A stretch of 5,175 bases of DNA from a bacterium (GTDB lineage: Bacteria; CAIJMQ01; JAADFP01): NCBI GenBank assembly GCA_027021085.1, contig JALUVB010000302.1, forward strand, positions 1-5,175. The letters run 5' to 3'. The notes beneath the pieces are model-generated. The model worked only from the letters and a program-made list of their open reading frames with translations. It was not told the DNA's origin and did no database searches. Below are positions 1 through 5,175 of this stretch, piece by piece. The position numbers were made by a program, and so were the translations under genes. The stretch's first letter is position 1. Every line of letters starts with the position of its first letter.

Positions 1-749
1 CTTCTTTGGGTAGCACAGCCTACTTTAGTTTAAGTATCCAGCGTTATGAGGATCTGAGGAATGCCTGGGAAAAGGTAGAAGAGAAAATATTGGGTAGATA
101 TAATGAACGGAACTATCTGGGAGCAAAAGCATTAAAAATACTTTCACTTCTCAATACTAAATATATAATTGCTAATAGAGAATTAAAAGATGAAAACTTG
201 CTTTTGAAGTTTAAGAAAAATGTAGATATGCTTTCTTTCCAGGCACAGCCTATTCATTATTCACTTCATATCTATGAAAACACGAGATGGCTTCCCCGCG
301 CTTTTATCGTGTATAGAACTAAGAAGATTATAGAACAGGACAAAATTATCCCCTATCTTCTGAGTGATCAGTTTAACCCCCGAGAGGAATTAGTAGTTGA
401 GGACAAAGATGCCCCTTCTCTGGAAGAGACGGGACAATCTTTTACCCCGGCAAAAATTGTTTCCTATACTAATACTCGTGTCACTATCAAAGCAGAACTC
501 ACTGTCCCCGGATATTTGGTATTAAGCGACCTCTTCTATCCTGGCTGGGAGGTGTATGTAGATGGCAAGAGAGGGAGAATCTACAGAGTAAATTACCTTT
601 TGAGAGGAGTGTTTTTACCGTCGGGAAAACATGAGGTGATTTTCCAGTTTACTTCCCGTTCCTTTAAGATAGGAGGGATAATAAGCGTAGTTACTCTCCT
701 GGGCATTATAATCTTGGGAACAGGGTTGATAGTGAAGAGTAGAGGATGA
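1..749 (+). CDS. YfhO-family membrane protein, C-terminal part (5' truncated by window edge)
   Basis: The frame is open from the window edge (first whole codon at position 3) to TGA at 747-749, giving about 248 residues. The TTG at position 6 could be read as a start, but I treat it as internal: YfhO-like proteins are usually 700-900 residues with a dozen or so membrane helices, and only the C-terminal part is seen here. Numbering residues from that TTG, family-like features are LSLLNTKYII (46-55), the LPRAFIVY stretch (97-103), a beta-rich extracytoplasmic domain with VLSDLFYPGWEVYVDG (172-187), GKHEVIFQF (207-215), and one last membrane helix at about 223-243 followed by a short basic tail KSRG. 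YfhO relatives are GT-C-fold-like proteins; in Gram-positive bacteria YfhO has been linked to glycosylation of lipoteichoic acid using lipid-linked sugar. Donor and acceptor here are unknown. The stop overlaps the next start by 4 bp, so it is the upstream partner of an operon. Family call is good; exact function is open. Confidence 0.82.
   Translation, partial: SLGSTAYFSLSIQRYEDLRNAWEKVEEKILGRYNERNYLGAKALKILSLLNTKYIIANRELKDENLLLKFKKNVDMLSFQAQPIHYSLHIYENTRWLPRAFIVYRTKKIIEQDKIIPYLLSDQFNPREELVVEDKDAPSLEETGQSFTPAKIVSYTNTRVTIKAELTVPGYLVLSDLFYPGWEVYVDGKRGRIYRVNYLLRGVFLPSGKHEVIFQFTSRSFKIGGIISVVTLLGIIILGTGLIVKSRG
734..749 (+). promoter_or_regulatory. ATGA stop/start overlap with weak ribosome binding site
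   Basis: The first gene's TGA (747-749) overlaps the second gene's ATG (746-748). A GAAGAG purine stretch at 734-739 lies 6 bases before the ATG and AGAGG (741-745) abuts it. The weak, poorly spaced site suggests that translation of the second gene depends on ribosomes terminating on the first (inference from the overlap). Confidence 0.6.
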
Positions 750-2389
750 AGATTAAAAAACCCGGGTTATTGATACTCTCTATAATTATTCTTTCAATTT
801 CACTGAATATCTATGGAATTCGCTGGGGATTACCCTCGGTTAATCTAAATCTACGCACCTATCATCCTGACGAAGTAGGCGTTTTGGTAAGCCTGCAGAG
901 AATGAATCCTGCGAAATTCGATTTTAATCCACACTTTTTCCCCTGGGGCACGTTTCATTTCTACATAGTAGGAATATTCTTGAAATTTCTTGCCTTGCTC
1001 CATCTGGTAATTCTTTCTCCTTCCAAAGAATTTTATATCTCCCACCTTAAGGAAATGGATAAACTGTATATCTACGGGAGAATGATATCAGTTCTGGCTC
1101 AGACAGGAACAGTGTATCTAGTCTATCTTTTAGCCAAACGCTTATACTCTCGCAAGGTAGCCCTGTTGAGTGCCTTGTTTATGAGCATGATGCCTCTGGC
1201 AGTGGCCAATGCCCATTACCTGAAACCTAATGCCCTGGGGGTGTTTTTTGTTGTCTGGACCGCTCTTATCTCTTCCAACCTTTTAGAAAACAGAAATAAA
1301 AAAATATACATCATTGCTGGTTTACTATCCGGATTAGCTACTGCCACAAAATACAATGGGATATGGGCTATTTTCTTCCCTTTCCTGTTTCATTTCGCAG
1401 GCTTTAGAAGCAGTGAAAGAAAAAAAGGATTGAAGGATAAAAATCTTTTGCTTATTCTGTTGTTTTTTGCCGTAGGATTTTTTGTGGGCTGTCCCTATGC
1501 AATTCTTTCCTTTGCGGAATTTAAGGCAGGTATTTTCCGGCAAATGGACAAATTTATTCTGATTCAACACGGCGATATTGGCAATCCCTTTGTTTATCAT
1601 ATCTGGTATTCTCTCCGTTATGGCATGGGAACCCCTTTGTTGGTAATGGCATTATTCAGTATGGTATGGGTAGGAGTGAAAAGAGAGAAAGAAGGTATTA
1701 TGCTTCTTTTCTGGGTTGTTTCTTATTACCTTTTTATTGCTTCTTTCTTTAAGTCAAAATTTGCCCGGCACATGTTGCCTCTCTTACCCTTTTTTGCCGT
1801 ACTCGTGTCCCGGTTTTTTATATATCTATGGGAGAGCAGGAGAAAACTTATTCATTTGGGTGGTTTATTCCTTGCAATTATAGTCACACTTTATACTTTT
1901 CTATACATTCTCTCTTACGATACCCTTTACCTGCGAGAGGACCCGCGCACGCAAGCTTCCCACTGGATAGAGAAGAATATCCCCCCTGGCAGGAAAATCG
2001 GTGTACTTGAGCAGCCTTATTTCTATACGCCTCCCCTTGTAAACATGGAGTACTGGGTGAAAGGGGCGACACTCTATAATAAAGGAAAGCCGGGGAAATA
2101 CAACCAGTATAAAATAGTAGTGTTAAAGAATGCTTCCCTGAAAGAAATAACCAGAGAAAAAATAGCATTTATAGTTGTTTCCGAATACGAGTACCGGGAT
2201 GCCTTGCGTTTCCCCTCTCTTTTTCCCAGAAAGAAAAAACTGCTTGATTTTATCCGGGATAACTATATCCTGGTAAAGAAATTCGAGAATTATCAGCAGA
2301 TAGGCAGGCTGAGGTTCAGGAAAGGATTCCCACCCCACGATTGGCTCTATCCCTATCCTGCTATTTTGATTTATAAATATGACTTTTAA
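746..2389 (+). CDS. GT39/PMT-like polytopic membrane glycosyltransferase
   Basis: This 547-residue integral membrane protein has about ten or eleven predicted helices, starting with one at residues 7-24. The first extracytoplasmic loop carries TYHPDE (38-43). An acidic pair at this place is the catalytic or metal-binding signature of ArnT/PMT-type GT-C transferases, which move a sugar from a polyprenyl-phosphate donor to an acceptor outside the cytoplasm. Other family-like segments are YGRMISVLAQTGTVYLVYLL (110-129), AGLLSGLATATKYNG (191-205, the GL-x-x-x-TKY helix motif) and KFARHMLPLLPFFAVL (338-353). After the last helix (about 368-391) comes a soluble C-terminal domain of about 155 residues opening with DPRTQASHWIEKNIPPG, a layout common in PMT-like proteins of archaea and uncultured bacteria. 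Length is normal for the family. The start is fixed by the ATGA overlap with the gene before. Sugar and acceptor cannot be told from sequence; mannose should not be assumed. Confidence 0.82.
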   Translation: MKIKKPGLLILSIIILSISLNIYGIRWGLPSVNLNLRTYHPDEVGVLVSLQRMNPAKFDFNPHFFPWGTFHFYIVGIFLKFLALLHLVILSPSKEFYISHLKEMDKLYIYGRMISVLAQTGTVYLVYLLAKRLYSRKVALLSALFMSMMPLAVANAHYLKPNALGVFFVVWTALISSNLLENRNKKIYIIAGLLSGLATATKYNGIWAIFFPFLFHFAGFRSSERKKGLKDKNLLLILLFFAVGFFVGCPYAILSFAEFKAGIFRQMDKFILIQHGDIGNPFVYHIWYSLRYGMGTPLLVMALFSMVWVGVKREKEGIMLLFWVVSYYLFIASFFKSKFARHMLPLLPFFAVLVSRFFIYLWESRRKLIHLGGLFLAIIVTLYTFLYILSYDTLYLREDPRTQASHWIEKNIPPGRKIGVLEQPYFYTPPLVNMEYWVKGATLYNKGKPGKYNQYKIVVLKNASLKEITREKIAFIVVSEYEYRDALRFPSLFPRKKKLLDFIRDNYILVKKFENYQQIGRLRFRKGFPPHDWLYPYPAILIYKYDF

Positions 2390-2469
2390 CCATAGACTTC
2401 CTGTAGAAATGAAACAGATTTGTATATAATATGGTGTACTATAATAACTCTGCCTATTGTTATAATTAG
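2390..2469 (+). promoter_or_regulatory. AT-rich intergenic gap with three TATAAT hexamers; possible internal promoter
   Basis: This 80-base gap is the only non-coding stretch between genes in the window. It contains exact TATAAT hexamers at 2425-2430, 2440-2445 and 2461-2466. None has a good TTGACA-like -35 at 16-18 bases: the best placed for the first is TGTAGA at 2402-2407 (3 of 6 matches). The last hexamer is too close to the ATG at 2470 to serve a normal leader. I see no stable hairpin with a T run, so transcription from upstream probably continues through. In AT-rich DNA these hexamers can arise by chance, so the promoter is a weak call. Confidence 0.3.
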
Positions 2470-4065
2470 ATGTTTTTCTTGCAATTTGTCCTGATATATA
2501 TTTTATACTTTCTGCCAGGTTATATTATCCTCTCCTTTTTCAACGTTGGAAAAGAAGAGCGGATCTTTGTTAGTTTTGCAGTTTCCTCTCTCCTCTTTTA
2601 TCTCTCTTCTTTTTTATACTATCTCTGGGGAAATTATACGATTCTTTTTCTACCCTTTACTCCCTTCGTGCTTCTATTTATCTCCGTTAAAAAATGTGTT
2701 TCCCTGCCTGAGCAAAAACTCCCTTTATTGCTGTGTTCTTTGCTGCCCCTGTATAGTTTTCTACAGCAGTTTCTTATCAGATTCTATGGATTGGGAGGCT
2801 GGTATGGAGACTGGTTGATGCATTTTCAAATAGCCCAATTTTATGCGAAAAGGATAGCTTCCCTGAGTAATGTGGTAGGGAATTATACTCTTACGGCTCG
2901 CCCTCCACTTTTCAATCTCAATGGTGCCTATTTTTTAAAGCTTTTGGGAGATAATTTTTTTACCTTCCAAATTTTCTCTGCCGTAGCTAACTCGCTTTTT
3001 GTTTTTCCTTTTTTCTATTTGCTCCACTACTCATTTAAAAAGCAAAGACTCGTTTTGCCAGTGTTGCTGTTATTATTTTTCCATCCGGCTATTTACCGTC
3101 ATCTTACCTATACCTGGAATAAACTTTTTACCACTTATTTTATATTTACCGGCCTGCTCCTGGGGCTAAAATTTCTCAAAACAGAGCAGAGAAATTTGCT
3201 TATACTTTCAGGTTTAGCCTGGGGCCTTTCTTTATTTGCTCACCAGTTTTCTTTTTTTTACTTTTTCCCTTTTCTAATTTTTCTTTTTGTCAAAAAAAAT
3301 AAAAATAACTTCATGGCAAAATCGCTCTTTATTCTCACGGTATTACTTGTACTTTCCCCCTGGTATTCCTGGGCTATAGCGAAATTTGGCTGGAAGAGCA
3401 CATTTATAGAGAATCCTGCCGTGACCATGGCTTATAAAACTCTCCCTAAATGGCTGGGGGTGAGGGCCTGGACTTTTTTCTCTACGAACCTGCCTCTTCT
3501 ATTTATCTATTCTCTACGCAGATGGTTACGTGGATTTTCTCCTTTGGTGGGGGTTTACAACGGTTACATTTCATTTTACATCGACTGTATTCCTGGATTC
3601 GTAGGAATGAGTTTAATCCTGGCAGTTATCCTCCTGATGATCAAAGGTAAATTGAAAGGCATAAATGTCCCTCATAAAAAATTTCTCTATAGCTTGATTT
3701 TAGCTGGGATAGGAGGAAGTATCCTCACTCAACCTTATGACTATCTGCAAGGAAGCCTTCACACAGGTATGCTACCTGCCATGCTTATTTTTCTTTCTTT
3801 TTGTTTAACCATTGTCTTAAACTCGGATTTAAAAAAGAATCTCTGGATATCTTTACTAGTAGGAGAATTCTTTATTGCTCTCTGGTCAGTCCCTTTGCTT
3901 CTCCCCTTTGTTAGAGATGCCAACTTAGACCTAAAGGTTAAGTATCACCTGTCATTTCTCTATGACCTCAGATATAGTTATCGCTACTATATAATGGGAT
4001 TAATTTTGTCCTTACAGGGTATAATCATCTCCCTAGTGTACCGGAGAATAAAGAGGGACACATGA
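2470..4065 (+). CDS. Phe-rich polytopic membrane protein, probable GT-C type glycosyltransferase of unassigned family
   Basis: This 531-residue protein has roughly a dozen or more hydrophobic segments spread over its whole length and only short loops, so it is a multipass membrane protein. By my count about 62 residues (near 12%) are Phe. I do not recognise a named family with certainty. The GT-C resemblance rests on three features: a first large loop with GGWYGDWLMHFQIAQFYAKR (109-128), placed where ArnT/PMT-like proteins carry their catalytic Asp; TARPPLFNLNGAYFL (142-156), like the R-x-P-L segment next in those proteins; and SGLAWGLSLFAHQFS (247-261), like the GLA-x-G helix motif. Unlike the previous gene, no long soluble C-terminal domain follows the helices. 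ATG 2470 directly follows an in-frame TAG (2467-2469), so no earlier start is possible; no Shine-Dalgarno sequence precedes it. The 3' end overlaps the next gene by ATGA. An alternative is a polymerase or flippase of a surface-glycan pathway, which I consider less likely. Confidence 0.62.
   Translation: MFFLQFVLIYILYFLPGYIILSFFNVGKEERIFVSFAVSSLLFYLSSFLYYLWGNYTILFLPFTPFVLLFISVKKCVSLPEQKLPLLLCSLLPLYSFLQQFLIRFYGLGGWYGDWLMHFQIAQFYAKRIASLSNVVGNYTLTARPPLFNLNGAYFLKLLGDNFFTFQIFSAVANSLFVFPFFYLLHYSFKKQRLVLPVLLLLFFHPAIYRHLTYTWNKLFTTYFIFTGLLLGLKFLKTEQRNLLILSGLAWGLSLFAHQFSFFYFFPFLIFLFVKKNKNNFMAKSLFILTVLLVLSPWYSWAIAKFGWKSTFIENPAVTMAYKTLPKWLGVRAWTFFSTNLPLLFIYSLRRWLRGFSPLVGVYNGYISFYIDCIPGFVGMSLILAVILLMIKGKLKGINVPHKKFLYSLILAGIGGSILTQPYDYLQGSLHTGMLPAMLIFLSFCLTIVLNSDLKKNLWISLLVGEFFIALWSVPLLLPFVRDANLDLKVKYHLSFLYDLRYSYRYYIMGLILSLQGIIISLVYRRIKRDT
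4051..4065 (+). promoter_or_regulatory. Ribosome binding site and ATGA overlap before the GT2 gene
   Basis: AAGAGG at 4051-4056 (continuing into GG at 4057) lies 5 bases before ATG 4062, a good Shine-Dalgarno match. The TGA of the upstream gene (4063-4065) overlaps this start. Together these fix the start of the GT2 gene and point to coupled translation. Confidence 0.7.
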
Positions 4066-4772
4066 TTTCTATTATAATTCCTGCACGTAATGAAGAAGAA
4101 ACAATCGTTTCTACCCTGTTAAACCTGGTGAAAAATTTAGAAGGTTTATCTTATGAAATTATTGTAGTTGATGACCACTCCTCGGATAAGACAGTAGAGG
4201 TGGTAGAAAAGGTGTGCATTAAATCCCCTCAGGTAAAACTTACCACCAACAATTTCCAACCTGGCTTAGGAGGAACCTTAAAAAGAGGTTTTGCCGAAGC
4301 TGGGGGAGAAGTAGTAATTCCGGTAATGGCAGATTTATGCGACGATCCCGGAACAATACGAGCAATGTATAGAAAAATAAAAGAAGGTTATGATGTGGTT
4401 TGTGGTTCCAGGTATATAAAAGGAGGAGAAAGAGAAGGTGGGCCCTTATTGAAAAGATTTCTTTCCCGAGGGGCAGGGAAGATGGCAAGAATCCTTACCG
4501 GTCTTCCCACTCATGATGCCACCAATGCCTTTAAAATGTATAGGAAGGAATTGATAGACAATCTCAACATAGAAAGCAAAGGGTTTGAAATATTCCTAGA
4601 AATTCCCCTCAAACTCTACTTCCAGGGTGGCAGAATTACCGAGGTCCCTACTCTCTGGAAAGCTCGCAGTAAAGGTAAATCAAAATTTTCTTCCTGGCAG
4701 ACGCTAATTCCTTATTTGAAATGGCTAACCTGGGGATTTTTTAAAAGAGTTTTAAAATTAGGGGAAAAATGA
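4062..4772 (+). CDS. GT2 polyprenyl-phosphate glycosyltransferase (dolichol-phosphate mannose synthase-like)
   Basis: This 236-residue protein is a GT-A fold family 2 glycosyltransferase of the Dpm1 type, which transfers a sugar from a nucleotide donor to a polyprenyl phosphate at the cytoplasmic face. The nucleotide-binding N-terminus reads SIIIPARNEEETI (3-15) and EIIVVDDHSSDKT (32-44, with D37/D38). A Gly-rich turn, PGLGGTLKRGF (67-77), follows. The metal-binding region is MADLCDDP (89-96), matching the MAD-x-SDDP signature of this subgroup but with Cys at the usual Ser. GSRYIKGG (115-122) and HDATNAFKMYRKELI (151-165) are family hallmarks, and GFEIFLEIPLK (174-184) with a basic stretch KARSKGKSKFS (200-210) fits the acceptor end. 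There is no C-terminal membrane domain or GtrA fusion, so it is the short stand-alone form; the amphipathic aromatic tail (218-230) may touch the membrane. It sits between membrane transferases and overlaps both neighbours by 4 bp, suggesting that it makes their lipid-linked donor (inference). The sugar is uncertain (mannose or glucose most usual). Confidence 0.9.
   Translation: MISIIIPARNEEETIVSTLLNLVKNLEGLSYEIIVVDDHSSDKTVEVVEKVCIKSPQVKLTTNNFQPGLGGTLKRGFAEAGGEVVIPVMADLCDDPGTIRAMYRKIKEGYDVVCGSRYIKGGEREGGPLLKRFLSRGAGKMARILTGLPTHDATNAFKMYRKELIDNLNIESKGFEIFLEIPLKLYFQGGRITEVPTLWKARSKGKSKFSSWQTLIPYLKWLTWGFFKRVLKLGEK
4760..4772 (+). promoter_or_regulatory. Ribosome binding site and ATGA overlap before the DUF2723 gene
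   Basis: AGGGG at 4760-4764 lies 4 bases before ATG 4769. The TGA of the GT2 gene (4770-4772) overlaps this start, giving the third 4-bp ATGA junction in the window. This supports the start chosen for the last gene. Confidence 0.65.
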
Positions 4773-5175
4773 ATAAATACTTTTTGGCAGCAGCTTTCCT
4801 TATTCCCTTCCTTGTTTACCTCTTTACGCTTGCTCCCACGGTCACAAACGAAGATAGCGGAGATTTGGTCACTTCCGCTTATATACTGGGCATTCCCCAT
4901 CCGCCTGGTTATCCTCTATATACTATGCTGGGGAAACTCTTCACCTACATTCCTTTTGGCTCAATTGCCTGGAGAGTGAATTTAATGAGTGCGTTCTTTG
5001 CTTCCCTTGCGGTGAGCTTGTTTTTTTTACTGCTGCTTAAATTTTTTACTCCCACTACCGCACTGATTTCTTCCTTGATATTTGCTTTTTCCCGGGAATT
5101 CTGGTCCCAGTCGGTAATTGCGGAGGTTTATACTCTTCACCTGTTTTTCCTGGTGCTTCTTATCTATCTGTCTTT
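4769..5175 (+). CDS. DUF2723 (TMEM260-like) membrane glycosyltransferase, N-terminal part (3' truncated by window edge)
   Basis: The frame is open from ATG 4769 to the window end, giving 135 full codons and no stop. The start is set by the ATGA overlap and an AGGGG site. A first membrane helix spans about residues 5-22. It is followed by the DUF2723 signature: LAPTVTNEDSGDLVTSAYIL (21-40), whose acidic DSG-D/E loop is the likely catalytic site by analogy with GT-C enzymes; HPPGYPLY (44-51); and WRVNLMSAFFASLA (68-81) leading into the second helix. FWSQSVIAEVYTLH (111-124) is the other strongly conserved family segment. Full DUF2723 proteins usually run to several hundred residues up to about 1,000 with many helices, so most of this gene lies beyond the window. 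The eukaryotic relative TMEM260 is a protein O-mannosyltransferase; bacterial members are mostly uncharacterised. Here it follows a lipid-linked sugar synthase, in keeping with a lipid-sugar-dependent transferase. The family call is very secure; substrate unknown. Confidence 0.9.
   Translation, partial: MNKYFLAAAFLIPFLVYLFTLAPTVTNEDSGDLVTSAYILGIPHPPGYPLYTMLGKLFTYIPFGSIAWRVNLMSAFFASLAVSLFFLLLLKFFTPTTALISSLIFAFSREFWSQSVIAEVYTLHLFFLVLLIYLS

Noticed and set aside
6-8. TTG as the true start of the first gene
   Set aside because: The frame stays open to the window edge, no ribosome site is visible, and the protein would be a YfhO C-terminal domain without its membrane core. A gene cut by the window edge explains it better.
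1334-1600. Open frame of 88 codons on the minus strand
   Set aside because: It lies wholly inside the PMT-like gene, shows no recognisable domain and its composition mirrors the hydrophobic codons of the real gene.
1884-2338. Two overlapping minus-strand open frames (1884-2168 and 2123-2338)
   Set aside because: Both are antisense to the conserved C-terminal part of the PMT-like gene, with no family motif and no room for independent signals.
2390-2469. Rho-independent terminator or small RNA in the intergenic gap
   Set aside because: No G+C-rich stem followed by a T run can be drawn, and the gap is only 80 bases and uniformly AT-rich.
2546-2818. Plus-strand open frame of 90 codons in another frame
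   Set aside because: It is a shadow of the T-rich coding strand of the third gene; its hydrophobic translation follows from poly-pyrimidine composition.
3252-3303. Programmed frameshift at the T8 (3252-3259) and A8 (3292-3299) runs
   Set aside because: The main frame continues unbroken through both runs with sensible membrane-helix residues on either side, so no shift is needed. Such runs are expected in this T-rich gene.
4240-4488. Minus-strand open frame of 82 codons
   Set aside because: It is antisense to the most conserved part of the GT2 gene, including its metal-binding motif, and has no credible domain.
4712-4900. Minus-strand open frame of 62 codons across the GT2/DUF2723 junction
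   Set aside because: It overlaps two well-supported genes on the other strand, including the DUF2723 signature.
1-5175. CRISPR array, tandem repeats, insertion sequence ends, tRNA or rRNA
   Set aside because: None was seen on reading; almost the whole window is accounted for by five well-packed coding regions.

Overview
The window is a densely packed, single-strand (+) piece of a bacterial-looking gene cluster for sugar transfer at the cytoplasmic membrane. It holds five genes, the first and last cut by the window edges. In order they are: the C-terminal third or so of a YfhO-like membrane protein (1-749), a complete GT39/PMT-like integral membrane glycosyltransferase (746-2389), a complete, very hydrophobic and Phe-rich polytopic protein that looks like an unassigned GT-C type transferase (2470-4065), a complete GT2 polyprenyl-phosphate sugar synthase of the Dpm1 type (4062-4772), and the N-terminus of a DUF2723 (TMEM260-like) membrane transferase (4769 to the window end). 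I see no tRNA, rRNA, CRISPR array, insertion sequence or phage gene.

Layout: three of the four gene junctions are ATGA stop/start overlaps of 4 bp (746-749, 4062-4065, 4769-4772), so the genes are almost certainly co-transcribed and probably translationally coupled. The only break is the 80-bp AT-rich gap at 2390-2469. It holds three exact TATAAT hexamers but no recognisable terminator, and there is no Shine-Dalgarno sequence before the next gene. That gap may carry an internal promoter.

How the genes may work together (inference): the GT2 protein would load a sugar from a nucleotide donor onto a polyprenyl-phosphate carrier on the cytoplasmic face. The multi-membrane GT-C type proteins around it would use lipid-linked sugars on the outer face to modify a glycan, lipid or protein. 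DUF2723 proteins are related to TMEM260, a eukaryotic protein O-mannosyltransferase, so protein O-glycosylation is possible, but the acceptor cannot be read from this window.

Organism: base composition is moderately AT-rich (roughly 40% G+C by eye, lower in the third gene). Tight ATGA coupling and Shine-Dalgarno-like sequences point to a bacterium. The mix of YfhO, PMT-like, Dpm1-like and DUF2723 genes is of a kind common in uncultured candidate phyla, but I cannot assign a taxon from this sequence. The gene families are known. What is least described is the third gene and this particular combination of genes.
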